DNA from: Pyrinomonadaceae bacterium | GTDB lineage: Bacteria; Acidobacteriota; Blastocatellia; Pyrinomonadales; Pyrinomonadaceae | Reading direction: 5' to 3' | Assembly (NCBI GenBank): GCA_017983495.1 | Contig: JAGOBH010000002.1 | Coordinates: forward strand, 124,001-188,000 | Length of the DNA stretch: 64,000 nucleotides | Shown here: positions 37,241-46,309 of the stretch, one piece after another | How the letters are laid out: the number at the start of each line of letters is the position of its first letter | Numbering within the stretch: position 1 is the first letter of the stretch | Made by a program: the position numbers and the translations under genes | Notes under the pieces: generated by a model | Database searches by the model: none | What the model was told of the DNA's origin: nothing | Seen by the model: the letters and a program-made list of their open reading frames with translations, nothing else

Positions 37241-37597
37241 ATGTCAGCAGTTGCAGCACCGACCGTCGAATTAACAGTAACCGATCCGGCAGTGGCCGAG
37301 ATCAAGAAATTTCTTTCGAGCGAAGAAGATCTGCCGGAATCGGCGGGGCTTCGCGTTCGGGTTGTGCCCGGTGGTTGTTCGGGATTTCAGTACAGTCTAA
37401 ATATCGAGGAAGAATCAAAGACGGGCGATTTCGTGCTTGAGAAACAGGACATCAAGCTATTCGTCGATATGTTCTCGGCGCAGTATCTAAATGGAATTAC
37501 CATCGACCACACGACGAACATGATGGGTTCGGGTTTCACTTTTGAAAACCCAAATGCGACCGGCGGCTGTGGCTGCGGAACATCGTTTTCGGCGTAG
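37241..37597 (+). CDS. IscA/ErpA-type Fe-S cluster carrier
   Basis: A-type carrier that delivers Fe-S clusters to apoproteins. The three conserved cysteines are present: GGCSGFQY and, at the end, GGCGCGTSF. TVTDPAVAEIKKFL and DIKLFVDMFSAQYLNG match the family, and the 118-residue length is typical. A ribosome-binding GAGGAG precedes the ATG. With apbC 600 bp upstream, this makes a small Fe-S handling neighbourhood. Whether it is ErpA or IscA-like cannot be settled by eye. Confidence 0.92.
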   Translation: MSAVAAPTVELTVTDPAVAEIKKFLSSEEDLPESAGLRVRVVPGGCSGFQYSLNIEEESKTGDFVLEKQDIKLFVDMFSAQYLNGITIDHTTNMMGSGFTFENPNATGGCGCGTSFSA

Positions 37598-37626
37598 TTT
37601 TATCACTCCATTAATCTAACTTGATA

Positions 37627-37656
37627 AGGCCGAAGAAAATCTTCGGCTTTTTCGCT
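37627..37656 (+). terminator. Intrinsic terminator after the IscA-type gene
   Basis: A 9-bp stem GGCCGAAGA / TCTTCGGCT (one G-T pair) with a 3-4 base loop is followed by TTTTCGCTTTTT, 30 bp after the stop codon. Confidence 0.8.
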
Positions 37657-37738
37657 TTTTAGTGGAACTCGAATGCGATTGAGTGTGTCTTGAGGTATCA
37701 AAGGACAACTGTAGGGACGCTAGGCGGAGAAGAGGCAG

Positions 37739-37785
37739 CGGGGTTTTTCTGATCATTGGATCGGAAAACCCCGTTTTATTTGTTT
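37739..37785. terminator. Second hairpin terminator in the 37.6-38.0 kb gap
   Basis: Arms 37740-37753 (GGGGTTTTTCTGATC) and 37758-37772 (GGATCGGAAAACCCC) pair with one mismatch and are followed by TTTTATTTGTTTT. The rest of the 426-bp gap (37598-38023) shows no further gene; I see no match to a cyclic-di-AMP riboswitch although such elements often precede NlpC/P60 genes. Confidence 0.65.
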
Positions 37786-38023
37786 TCCTTGAACCTTGAG
37801 TCGAACTAATCGGAATTTCGATGGTTTGCATTTATCTCCCTTATAGTTAATAATCTATCAATAGCAAGAGCGAGCCATCCTGAACTCGGGCATGTTTGGC
37901 AAAAGATCAACGCCGATTGAGTTTTGGGAAAACGGCCTCATTTGCTGTTTGTTTTAAATAGGTGAGCCATTCACCGGTCATCTGTTTCTTCAGTACAAAA
38001 TAAAAAATCGGAGCGAATAATTG

Positions 38024-38722
38024 ATGAATTTGAAGAAGGTTCTTTTTGCGTCGGCATGCGTTTCTTTTGCAGTCGCAGGTTTCAGCGGATCAGTTACGGC
38101 ACAGCAAAGAGATCGAGTCGTTAAGACGACCTCGAGCCAGCCGGTAAATCAACCGGTTTATGCACCGGCCCCGCAGGACAAATCCAGAACCACGTCTTCA
38201 TCACGCCCGACTCTTACCAACGATATCGTTGTGGTAAGGTCATCCCCAGCCGAAAAGCCCTTAGTCAAAAAGACAGGTTCGTCTATGGCCGTTGGGTCAG
38301 CTTTAGCTGCCGGACGCACAGCATATGGCGCCGGCGTCAGCTCAAGGATAATGGCTGGTATTCAGGCACGGTACGGAATCCCTTATCTCTATGGTTCAAC
38401 CGGCCCGAACAGATATGATTGCTCCGGGTTTGTATGGAGTGTGTTTAACGAAGCAGGTGTTAATTTTACCAGAGCGAGTGCACGAAGCCTTTGGTCAAGT
38501 TCGACGCCGGTAGAAGGCGACGAACGCTTCAAATTCGGCACGCTTGTATTTCTCAATGGCCTTGGCCACATGGGCATCGTGGCTGACGAAAACGGCTTTT
38601 ATCACGCATCGTCGAGCAAGGGCATTACGTACTCGCCATTTAAGGGATACTGGTCAAGCCGTATCGTCGGATTCCGCCGGTTGGATCCTGCAGCGGCTGC
38701 AAAGATAGCAGACGAACAATAG
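38024..38722 (+). CDS. NlpC/P60 family cell-wall hydrolase
   Basis: Cysteine peptidase that cuts peptidoglycan stem peptides (usually D-Glu to diamino acid bond). The 232-residue protein has a signal peptide (about 1-27), a Pro/Ser/Thr-rich linker and a C-terminal NlpC/P60 domain with catalytic Cys133 in YDCSGFVWSVF, His in GLGHMGIV and a third polar residue in FYHASSSKG. No SH3 or LysM domain is visible. The ATG at 38024 is preceded by GGAGCG; the overlapping TTG at 38021 is less likely. Confidence 0.9.
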   Translation: MNLKKVLFASACVSFAVAGFSGSVTAQQRDRVVKTTSSQPVNQPVYAPAPQDKSRTTSSSRPTLTNDIVVVRSSPAEKPLVKKTGSSMAVGSALAAGRTAYGAGVSSRIMAGIQARYGIPYLYGSTGPNRYDCSGFVWSVFNEAGVNFTRASARSLWSSSTPVEGDERFKFGTLVFLNGLGHMGIVADENGFYHASSSKGITYSPFKGYWSSRIVGFRRLDPAAAAKIADEQ

Positions 38723-38745
38723 TTAAAGCACCAATTTCGGATGGA

Positions 38746-38778
38746 AAAGCCCGGCGTCGACAAGACTCCGGGCTTTTT
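38746..38778 (+). terminator. Intrinsic terminator after the NlpC/P60 gene
   Basis: Stem AAAGCCCGG (38746-38754) with CCGGGCTTT (38768-38776), a 13-base loop and a short T-run. The convergent MM0924-like gene ends 22 bp beyond. Confidence 0.8.
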
Positions 38779-38799
38779 GCGCGTACCTGGGTAACTAGC

Positions 38800-39009
38800 C
38801 TAAACAACAAAACCCGGCCGGGTGTGCTGATCCTTACATTCATACAACACGGCTATCTTATCGACGGCCACATAAGCAACCTCGCCCGTCTCGTCACGAA
38901 GATAAAGAACGCCGCTTTTTACATCCACTACATCACCACGAAAGGTCGCATTGATTCCGCATGTTACGTCAATTTTTTTGCCCATTAGCTGTCTAAGCAG
39001 CTCTTCCAT
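38800..39009 (-). CDS. MM0924-like small protein
   Basis: A 69-residue protein with a small beta-barrel-like pattern: LLRQLMGKKIDVTCG, then FRGDVVDVKSGVLYLRDE and VAYVAVDKIAVLYECKD, ending RPGFVV. This resembles the MM0924 family, short proteins of unknown function in archaea and bacteria. A perfect AGGAGG lies 12 bases before the ATG. It is divergent from the 880-bp gap and accessory block that follow. Confidence 0.65.
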   Translation of the reverse strand: MEELLRQLMGKKIDVTCGINATFRGDVVDVKSGVLYLRDETGEVAYVAVDKIAVLYECKDQHTRPGFVV

Positions 39010-39891
39010 AGAATTCTACGCCTCCTAAGAGTTTTTGGTCGTCAGAACAACATCTTACATTCAAAGCGACTTGAGCGCGAATGGAGTGCGTTTCGAAAAG
39101 TCACTGGTACACGAGCGAGAGGGGGCCTGAAACATCTGTTAAGGTGAAGACTTTGCCATGTACATACGTACGACGTGTTTTCACGATCTTGTGCGAGCAT
39201 TTCCACAGATAATTTCTGGCGGAAGCGTAAATTCCCGAACAAAGACGGGCTTTCAGTTTAGAAACCGAATGGCACAGGGATTGCGCGTATTTTAAGTAAA
39301 GAAATAAGGCGTCTGTTCTTTGACGGTTTCATCTGGCACATAGGTGCAATGAGGCTGTTTTTGCATTTGGCGGATTGATCGGTTCATGCGACCCAGTCAG
39401 GTTTTTTTGGCTCGATCTGATTCAAACGCGTTCTATTTGTTTAAGGAGGTAAATGAGAATGACGCTGACGAACGATCGTATTTTGAGGGGCCCGTCGAGG
39501 AGTTTTCTGAATAATCGTTGACATTCGCTATATATATGCAAAAACAAGTTCGAAACACGTTCTATTTATATTGAAAAATAAGCCGGACAACTGACAATAA
39601 GAAGCTGACAAACGGCGGAATTTACTAGAAGCGTTACCTTGGAATTAATGATCAGTATTTAGAACCTGTTGCGTTTGTTGAGTTTAGCGGGAACGCGGAC
39701 GGTCAAAAATGTCTTTACAAGCGGCGCGTTTTATGTTAAACAGTAGTTATTAGAAAATTTTCGCGTTGTTCGAAAGTGGGGATACTGCCACTTCGATACC
39801 TATCGTAACGCCGTGAATAAGCACCCGGTGCACAAGACGAATACGGGATCTTACGATAAAGAAAGGGAGAATTTTCGAGGAAGAAAAAATT
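39010..39891. other. Long intergenic region upstream of secreted protein gene
   Basis: This 882-bp stretch carries no recognisable gene apart from a 22-codon frame at 39453. The sequence is more AT-rich than flanking genes. A 10-base word CGTTCTATTT occurs twice, at 39429-39438 and 39558-39567, with similar flanks (TTC.AA.......). A TTGACA at 39518-39523 could be a -35 element, but no well-spaced -10 is seen. No RNA family is recognised by eye. Confidence 0.5.
39453..39521 (+). CDS. Possible 22-residue leader peptide
   Basis: The ATG is preceded by an AAGGAGGT Shine-Dalgarno sequence at close spacing, one of the best in the window. The frame reads 22 codons (MRMTLTNDRILRG then PSRSFLNNR) and stops at 39519-39521. 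It is basic and has no membrane segment. It could be a leader peptide or a chance frame. Confidence 0.3.
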   Translation: MRMTLTNDRILRGPSRSFLNNR

Positions 39892-42009
39892 ATGTTAAAT
39901 CCCAATAGTTCTATCAATTTTCTGAGTGCCATTCGCACGTCGTTTTTGACGACGTTGCTTATTGCAGTCTTTGTTTTGTCTGCATTTCCGCAGGCAGGTA
40001 CTTCGTCACTTGAGGCCGTTAATAGCGGTGCTTTGATCATCGCGATGGATAATGCAAAGCAAGGCAACGACGCAGGGTGTGCCGGCCTCCCCTTCAATAT
40101 CAGGGCATATGGATTAGCAGTAAGGCTTTTGCACAACAACATTCCAGTCAAATGGGCGATCGCTAACAAGGCAAATAAGGATGACGTGGATTTTGTTGCG
40201 GACGCAACGCGGATCACCGGTCAGAACTGCCAAAATGGCGGGGCGAACACATCCTTCTCCGGCGGGCCTCTGATAATCCCGTCAGAGTATGCTGCACAAG
40301 CTCTGACCTTGATAAACGCTTTCAATTCTGAAAGCGATATGGGCGGCACTGATAATGACGTAAGAGTCTATCAGGTCAACGCCGGGTTTAACGCGATGAT
40401 CCGTTATACGCTTGCGCACAAACCGCTGATCGCGGTTGGACCGGATGGCGGCAATTTCGGAACTAATGTTCACAATACGCTCTTCACGTCGGCGAAACTT
40501 AAGGCGGCCAATGGCACGGCTTATTTTGCGGCTGTCAGCAACTCTACTATAAATACAAGTTCGTGCTACACGATCGCCACTCAGGCTCACGCATCCGCAG
40601 ATGCAATAGATTACATTGATGAGTATCGCAATTTTGCCTTGAGCGGAGGAAATTTGCTGCTCCAGTGTAAATCGGTTGATGTTTTTGAGAACAACATTAA
40701 TTTTGGCCTGTTCCAGTCGACAACCGGGTGGAATATTTTCGGAACGAATGATAATACCCAGGTTGCCAGCACGTTGACCTATCCAAATCCGGCGATGGCC
40801 TACAACCAGTTCGTGGGGACACTAGCCGACGAGGACGGTGCTGTAACGGAGTATTCTCTGAAAACCGGTGGGTTCTATCAGAATGGCACTTTGATCGCTG
40901 CTAGAAATAGTGGTAGCTCCGCCAATAACCTTAAGAACGTTGCTACAGTTTCGCGAATCGGTTCTTCTTCCGCCGGCGGCAATGTGTTCGAACTCGGTGG
41001 ACATGATTATTTGAGGCAGTACAGCACCAATACGCCCCGTGAACAATATAATGGTCTTAGAATGATCCTCAACTCGCTCCTGGTCCCTGCGACAAGACAG
41101 GGTTGCGGGCTTACTATCCCAAAGGTTGTAGGTCACAAAGTAGTTCGCATGTCCACGGACCTTAATACAGATGGTTTTCCTAACGTTGGCGACACTGTGG
41201 AATGGACCCTAAACTACATTAACGACAGCACAGTTGATGTTTCCAATTTTCAGGTCAACGACCCGATCGCTACGGGCCTTACGTATGTTAGCCCGCTGGT
41301 GGTGACCGCTACTGCCGGATCGACAGCCACCGCGAATGCGGGGTACAACGGTGTGGGGAACGCAAATATGCTCAACCCCGTTGGATATTTGAAAGCCGGC
41401 GGCAGGATAACTATAAAGGTGAAAACCCTCGTAACCACGACCGGCATCTTCCTTAACCAAGGAACCGCAACTGGTTCAGGTATAGCAAGTAGCGGAGTAA
41501 AGACCGACACCGCGGATAATACGACCCCGGGAACGGTACAGGGTTACAACATCGGATGTTCAGGAACGAATCCCGGATCATGTCTGTCGCAAGCGCTATA
41601 CCAAACGACGGGTACAGATGACCCGACCGGTATTGATCTGACCATCATTACCGCGGCAGGTGTTTCGATCGACGGTCAGGTGCGTTCCGCAGACGGCCGA
41701 GGAATCGGGCGTGTGACAGTTAGTGTTACGCATCCCTCATCAGGTGAGGTACGAACCACGATCACAAATCCGTACGGCCACTTCAGCATTGAGGATCTGC
41801 CGGCGGGTGAATTCTACGTCGTATCGGTTAGTTCAAAGACCCATCAATTCTCTACTCCGTCTTATGCGTTCACTTTGCTGGACAGCGTGTCAGGCCTCAC
41901 ATTTATTGCCGACGGTGGAGTTTCCACACCGCCGATCATCGTGGATACCGGGCGAAGGACAGCGGTTCCGAGTCCTTCGAGGAAGCCATCGATCAGGCGT
42001 AATCGGTAG
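39892..42009 (+). CDS. Secreted protein with DUF11-like and C-terminal regulatory-like domains
   Basis: The 705-residue protein has a signal peptide (about 1-35, ending SAFPQAG). The large N-terminal region (about 36-400) is unrecognised (GALIIAMDNAKQGNDAG; LLHNNIPVKWAIANKANKDD). A DUF11-like beta-sandwich follows (about 415-560: VVRMSTDLNTDGFPNVGDTV, TLNYINDSTVDVSNFQVNDP), then a carboxypeptidase-regulatory-like domain (about 592-675: VSIDGQVRSADGRGIGRVTV, NPYGHFSIEDLPAGEFYVVS) and a basic Pro/Ser/Arg tail. The C-terminal domain is repeated in the next two genes. A DUF11 domain usually marks cell-surface proteins. Confidence 0.82.
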   Translation: MLNPNSSINFLSAIRTSFLTTLLIAVFVLSAFPQAGTSSLEAVNSGALIIAMDNAKQGNDAGCAGLPFNIRAYGLAVRLLHNNIPVKWAIANKANKDDVDFVADATRITGQNCQNGGANTSFSGGPLIIPSEYAAQALTLINAFNSESDMGGTDNDVRVYQVNAGFNAMIRYTLAHKPLIAVGPDGGNFGTNVHNTLFTSAKLKAANGTAYFAAVSNSTINTSSCYTIATQAHASADAIDYIDEYRNFALSGGNLLLQCKSVDVFENNINFGLFQSTTGWNIFGTNDNTQVASTLTYPNPAMAYNQFVGTLADEDGAVTEYSLKTGGFYQNGTLIAARNSGSSANNLKNVATVSRIGSSSAGGNVFELGGHDYLRQYSTNTPREQYNGLRMILNSLLVPATRQGCGLTIPKVVGHKVVRMSTDLNTDGFPNVGDTVEWTLNYINDSTVDVSNFQVNDPIATGLTYVSPLVVTATAGSTATANAGYNGVGNANMLNPVGYLKAGGRITIKVKTLVTTTGIFLNQGTATGSGIASSGVKTDTADNTTPGTVQGYNIGCSGTNPGSCLSQALYQTTGTDDPTGIDLTIITAAGVSIDGQVRSADGRGIGRVTVSVTHPSSGEVRTTITNPYGHFSIEDLPAGEFYVVSVSSKTHQFSTPSYAFTLLDSVSGLTFIADGGVSTPPIIVDTGRRTAVPSPSRKPSIRRNR

Positions 42010-42032
42010 GTTTCTAATTACCTGATTCAGCA

Positions 42033-42064
42033 AAGCGGGCGAACTTCGGTTCGCCCGCTTTTTT
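42033..42064 (+). terminator. Strong intrinsic terminator with UUCG loop
   Basis: A 12-bp perfect stem (AAGCGGGCGAAC with GTTCGCCCGCTT) closed by a TTCG tetraloop is followed by six T residues, 24 bp after the preceding stop codon. It isolates this gene from the subtilisin gene. Confidence 0.92.
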
Positions 42065-42178
42065 GCGCTCGATTTTGTGAGCCTTTAGAAAAATCGTTCA
42101 TCTTACAGTTCCCGCGTAAAAGTGCAAATGGAGCTGCGGAAGTGTGGTTATAAACACATTGATAAAAGCAAAAACATA

Positions 42179-42207
42179 TTGACACAATATAAACAATGTT
42201 ATACACT
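42179..42207 (+). promoter_or_regulatory. Sigma-70-type promoter for the subtilisin gene
   Basis: A perfect -35 TTGACA (42179-42184), 17-bp spacer, and -10 TACACT (42202-42207) lie about 88 bp before the ATG at 42295, in AT-rich sequence. It implies a 5' untranslated region of about 80 nt. Confidence 0.6.
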
Positions 42208-42294
42208 CAACAATACTGCTAGGCATGTAGTATTGCCCCGCATAAGTAGCTTCCCTTAGTTCTCTCACCTTTTCTAGTTTTTCGGAGTTAGACA

Positions 42295-44187
42295 ATGAAC
42301 AAATTTGTGATCTTTGGTGCACTGTTTGTAGCCGTGATTATCTCAGCGACGGTTGTTCCAACCCGTATTACCGGTCAAAAAGGCGGAATAGCGAGAGCTG
42401 CGGACCGAGTCCCCGGCCGATACATAGTCGTCCTGGACGAAGACAAAATTGGCAACGACGCGGTCGAACAGGTTGTTGAGTCTCAGGGTGAATATTTGAC
42501 TTCGGTTTACGGTGGTGCAGTGACGAATGTCTTTTCGAGTGCTCTGAAAGGGCTGGTCGTCGAAATGTCGCCGGAGCAGGCAGAGAACTTGAGTAAAGAT
42601 CCCAGTGTGCGGTCCATCGAAGAAGATGGCTACATATCTGTTTCTTCCCCTGAGGTGGGTGCACCATGGCATCTTGATCGCGTCGACCAGCGTTCGTTGC
42701 CGTTGGACACCAACTATAGCTATTCCGCAACTGGTGCAGGCGTTCATGTTTACATTCTGGATACGGGGATTCGGACCACACATTCGGAATTTGGCGGCCG
42801 GGCAAGCGTCGCCTTTGACAATATCAACGACGGTCAGAACGGGAACGATTGTCATGGGCATGGCACTCATGTAGCCGGGATCGTTGGAAGCTCAACTTAT
42901 GGCGTTGCGAAAAATGCACTACTGCATGCGGTTCGTGTTATGCCTTGCAGCGGCACTGGTCAAATCTCAAATCTACTGGGCGGGATCAACTGGGTGACTG
43001 CCAATCGTGTAGGACCTGCGGTTGCGAACATTAGTATTACTGCTGCCGGTAGTTCGCCGGCTCTTGAGACCGGCTTAAGCAACTCGATCGCATCGGGGGT
43101 TACGTATGCGATCGCCGCCGGTAATTCCGCAATGGACGCATGCAACTACACTCCCGCCCGGACGCCGAATGGAATTACCGTTGGAGCGACATCAGACACA
43201 GATGCTCGAGCGGGCTATTCCAACTACGGAGCGTGTCTTGATGTCTTCGCCCCCGGACACGCGGTCACGTCAGTTTCGAATGCCAATGACACCGACTCGA
43301 GAGTACTTAGCGGTACATCAATGGCATCGCCTGTCGTGGCGGGAACGGCTGCCCTCTACCTAAGCGTCAACCCGACGGCAAACGTTGCAACGGTAACTAA
43401 CGCGATCAAAAACTCCGCAACGACCGGGATCGTGACTAACATCGATGTGACATCGGCGAACCTGTTGCTCTATACCTTCCTAAACGGGGTGCCCCAGCCG
43501 ACACCGACGGCAACGCCTACCCCAACACCGTCGCCGAGTCCGACTCCTGTGCCAGCATCGCCTGCGCGCGTAAAAGTACGAAAGCAACTCCAGAATTCTA
43601 CCGGAACCTCGTCGACAGTCGAATTTCCATATTCAGCGGTAAATCTCGCTTCTCCAAATTTCGCCCTTGTCGACAATGCGTCATATGACGACACGAACGT
43701 CCCGGTTTCATCCGGATCGACGGCGATCAGCGTCACCGAGTCCCCCGTCAGCGGCTGGCGATTGAGCTCGATCAGTTGTGTCGAGGTGTCGACGGGATTG
43801 CCTTCGCTGAATAATTCGACCACCGATCTTTCCAGCGGAAGAGCGAACATTCTTGCGGAGGCGGGCGAAGATATCACCTGCACGTTCCTGAGCGAGCCTC
43901 TCGCTCCAACTGCAGCAAATGTTGGCGTTAGCGGCCGGATCACTACTCCGACGGGAGCCGGGGTACGTGGCGTGATCGTCCGTATAGAAGGCGTTGAGAG
44001 TGGGACGGTCCAAAGGGCGTCAACTAACTCGTTCGGCTACTACTCGTTCAGTGACTTGCCGGTCGGCGAAATGTACGTTGTAAATGTTTTTTCAAAGAGA
44101 TATTTGGTGCGAGATGGAACGAGATTCCTCACGTTAATGGATGAACTCACTGATCTAAACTTCATAGTCGATCCAACACCTTATTAA
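42295..44187 (+). CDS. Secreted subtilisin-like serine protease (S8, proteinase K type)
   Basis: The 630-residue preproprotein has a signal peptide, then an I9 inhibitor propeptide (about 40-117: [25 protein letters not shown]). The S8 catalytic domain (about 125-395) has Asp156 ([14 protein letters not shown]), His189 ([13 protein letters not shown]), Asn277 (AAGNS) and Ser342 ([12 protein letters not shown]). A Thr/Pro linker (about 401-421) leads to a prealbumin-like beta domain (about 425-535) and a C-terminal carboxypeptidase-regulatory-like domain (about 540-628). GGAG precedes the ATG. The two tail domains also end the protein encoded at 44782. It probably degrades external protein. 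Confidence 0.95.
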   Translation: MNKFVIFGALFVAVIISATVVPTRITGQKGGIARAADRVPGRYIVVLDEDKIGNDAVEQVVESQGEYLTSVYGGAVTNVFSSALKGLVVEMSPEQAENLSKDPSVRSIEEDGYISVSSPEVGAPWHLDRVDQRSLPLDTNYSYSATGAGVHVYILDTGIRTTHSEFGGRASVAFDNINDGQNGNDCHGHGTHVAGIVGSSTYGVAKNALLHAVRVMPCSGTGQISNLLGGINWVTANRVGPAVANISITAAGSSPALETGLSNSIASGVTYAIAAGNSAMDACNYTPARTPNGITVGATSDTDARAGYSNYGACLDVFAPGHAVTSVSNANDTDSRVLSGTSMASPVVAGTAALYLSVNPTANVATVTNAIKNSATTGIVTNIDVTSANLLLYTFLNGVPQPTPTATPTPTPSPSPTPVPASPARVKVRKQLQNSTGTSSTVEFPYSAVNLASPNFALVDNASYDDTNVPVSSGSTAISVTESPVSGWRLSSISCVEVSTGLPSLNNSTTDLSSGRANILAEAGEDITCTFLSEPLAPTAANVGVSGRITTPTGAGVRGVIVRIEGVESGTVQRASTNSFGYYSFSDLPVGEMYVVNVFSKRYLVRDGTRFLTLMDELTDLNFIVDPTPY

Positions 44188-44224
44188 CGGTCCGGAAACG
44201 CTAGTTTCCGAACGATGATCTCCT

Positions 44225-44256
44225 GCGGGTAGAGAATATTCTCTGCCCGCTTTTTT
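44225..44256 (+). terminator. Strong intrinsic terminator after the subtilisin gene
   Basis: A near-perfect 26-base palindrome (arms GCGGGTAGAGAA / TTCTCTGCCCGC, one mismatch) is followed by TTTTTT at 44251-44256, 37 bp after the stop. Confidence 0.9.
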
Positions 44257-44594
44257 GTGTCTGCTGAGGTCAACTTTTGTGTTTGTGGGCACTGGTAACG
44301 AAGCGGCGTTGAACTCACCGATCTTTTCACCCTAAATGGGTGAGAAAGCATTTTATTCGCGGAGCAGTCCCTAGTCTTGAAATAAGACAATTTAGTGGTG
44401 AAATGTAGGGGAGCCCAAGGGATTTCTATATTTGAACATTTCGGTAGATCACAAAAAACGGGTCGACAGGAACCCCGGTCATGCCGTTTTAAGTGAGTTC
44501 CCAAATTGCAAATTTGGGCGGATTTCAGGCGGTAATTCGATACTGTTTTTGACGCTGTTGTTGATAATAAAAGGTTTACGGTTGATAAAAAGGC

Positions 44595-44624
44595 TTGACT
44601 TATCAAAAACGAATGTGCTAGAAG
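44595..44624 (+). promoter_or_regulatory. Candidate sigma-70-type promoter
   Basis: -35 TTGACT (44595-44600), 18-bp spacer, and -10 TAGAAG (44619-44624) preceded by a TG extension. It would place the start of transcription about 150 bp before the ATG at 44782. The -10 is weak. Confidence 0.4.
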
Positions 44625-44781
44625 TAGAGTCATAGCGTTGATAAGACCTTAGATTTTTTGCGATCAGTGAGGGCTCCGAATTTCTCCAAAACGAAATTGG
44701 AACTTGGTTTCTATTACGTCTTTAGCTGAATCAACGAATAGTAATTTATATAAGCGGGATATAGATCCCAAGGAGCAGTTT

Positions 44782-46215
44782 ATGAACAGGTTCCAAACCA
44801 AAATGACGTATCGTCTCGGCACACCCGGCATAATAATATCGCTGATGTTTGTTTGTTTGTTGTCAGTGTCAATTTCCGCGCAGAAGGCTCCTTTGTTAAA
44901 CCCATCGGCCTCGCTCGAACAGTGTCGAAACGGAAATCCCGTGGTTGTTCCATGTACGGGAAGTGCTTGGGTCAATGGAAATGCTGGGAAGACTAACTCG
45001 ACTTGGCAAGAAAGTGATTTTCTTCCGTACCGGATGTTGTTTGGCGACCTTGATACAGGACTTGATAATAATCCGGCCACGCATGTTTATACGGTGATAA
45101 TTGGTTATGACGTTAGGAACAGTGGAAAGCACGCCCTCGATTACCTTGGAACTTACAATTCTACTAACGCGGGGGCTGATCCGTGCAGTGGAGTCACAGG
45201 CTGTGCCGGTTGGTCGCAGTCAGCTAAGGCGATCCCAGCTGACGGACCGGCAGTTACCAGCCGCACCAATCCGAATACGGGCCTTCCCGTAGTGCAGATC
45301 GGCGGACAAAATTTCACGATGTGGGGCGGAACCATTCGCTCGGTGGCATATTCGGCGATTGACGGTCCGATGACGGATGCTGAAGTTGAACGTCAGGTGA
45401 CAATTACCTTTACGGCTCAGCAGGTGAACCCAGTTCTTAGTTGGAGCGGACATATTGCTTGGTCCGGTGACTGGGGCCCGGGAAATGCCGCAGGCGGCAT
45501 TTCGGGATCGCCATATCATATGCGACTTATTGGTCTTGACGGTCAGGGTGGCAATCAAGATCGTTCATTGTCGGCAGACGCTGTGGCAATTTCCGGAGCG
45601 GTGATCATTCGGAAAGAAGTTACAACAAACGTCGGTGGTACGGCCGATCCAACTGCATTTTCATTTACCGCGACTTCAAATTTCGGACCGACGGCATTTT
45701 CCTTGGTCGACGATGACGGAGGGACAGGTGTCGATAATATTTCGAGTCAGGTGATTACCAGTTTTGGAGCGGGAAATACGATCACCGTAACTGAAGGAGC
45801 GACTAGCGGTTGGACTTTAGCAAATGTAAATTGTGTCGAGTCAGGTATTCAGGATTCGACCAAGAATACGATTGGACCAGCATCGATAATTGTCCAACCC
45901 TATGAGGTGGTCGTTTGTACGTTCCAGAACACGCAGTTAGTTCCCAGTGCTGCTCCGGTATCGATCAACGGTCGCGTTTCGACATCTGAGGGCAATGGTA
46001 TTCGTGGAGCAGTTATCACAGTGACCAATGTTGGTACCGGTGAAACGCGAATTGCTATTACGGGAGCGTTTGGGTACTACGGCCTCGAAGATCTTGAAGC
46101 CGGATCCTCATACGTTGTCTCGATTGCAAGCAAGCGATACAACTTCCCGATGTCGTCCGTGGTTTTGACGTTGGACGACAACGTTTCCGGGCTTGATTTT
46201 GTAGCCACTCCGTAA
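44782..46215 (+). CDS. Secreted protein with prealbumin-like and C-terminal regulatory-like domains
   Basis: The 477-residue protein starts at the ATG at 44782, preceded by AAGGAG; an upstream in-frame start would spoil the signal peptide (about 8-34, ending SISAQ). The N-terminal region (about 35-290) contains Trp/Gly-rich beta strands (WSGHIAWSGDWGPGNAAGG), suggesting a carbohydrate- or matrix-related fold, but no family is recognised. A prealbumin-like domain (about 300-390: VIIRKEVTTNVGGTADPTAF, GWTLANVNCVESG) and the C-terminal carboxypeptidase-regulatory-like domain (about 396-477: VSINGRVSTSEGNGIRGAVI) match the tail of the subtilisin upstream. Confidence 0.82.
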   Translation: MNRFQTKMTYRLGTPGIIISLMFVCLLSVSISAQKAPLLNPSASLEQCRNGNPVVVPCTGSAWVNGNAGKTNSTWQESDFLPYRMLFGDLDTGLDNNPATHVYTVIIGYDVRNSGKHALDYLGTYNSTNAGADPCSGVTGCAGWSQSAKAIPADGPAVTSRTNPNTGLPVVQIGGQNFTMWGGTIRSVAYSAIDGPMTDAEVERQVTITFTAQQVNPVLSWSGHIAWSGDWGPGNAAGGISGSPYHMRLIGLDGQGGNQDRSLSADAVAISGAVIIRKEVTTNVGGTADPTAFSFTATSNFGPTAFSLVDDDGGTGVDNISSQVITSFGAGNTITVTEGATSGWTLANVNCVESGIQDSTKNTIGPASIIVQPYEVVVCTFQNTQLVPSAAPVSINGRVSTSEGNGIRGAVITVTNVGTGETRIAITGAFGYYGLEDLEAGSSYVVSIASKRYNFPMSSVVLTLDDNVSGLDFVATP

Positions 46216-46263
46216 CTGGTCTATCTTTGATGGGCTGCGGGAGGCTGCAGTTTGAATAATAAC

Positions 46264-46300
46264 AAAGGGCGATGCCGCGGCACCGCCCTTTATTATTTTG
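46264..46300. terminator. Terminator between convergent genes
   Basis: A stem AAAGGGCG (46264-46271) with CGCCCTTT (46284-46291), extended by TGCC/GGCA past one mismatch, is followed by TATTATTTTG. It separates the plus-strand secreted protein gene from minus-strand accC and has A/T runs on both sides. Confidence 0.85.
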
Positions 46301-46309
46301 ATCGAATGG

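Larger units (their letters stand above)
44188..44781. other. Long intergenic region between two secreted protein genes
   Basis: This 594-bp stretch holds a terminator at its start and a candidate promoter at 44595. No gene with a convincing start is seen; the frame that opens at 44704 joins the next gene but the better start is at 44782. A short inverted repeat CAAATT/GCAAATTTG occurs near 44501-44517. The middle is AT-rich and otherwise featureless to me. Confidence 0.5.

Noticed and set aside
37786..38023. Cyclic-di-AMP (ydaO) riboswitch before the NlpC/P60 gene
   Set aside because: The position is suggestive, but the conserved ydaO core sequences were not found by eye.
43494..43560. Tandem repeat (Thr/Pro coding) as a possible regulatory repeat
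   Set aside because: It is a normal interdomain linker in the subtilisin-like protease.
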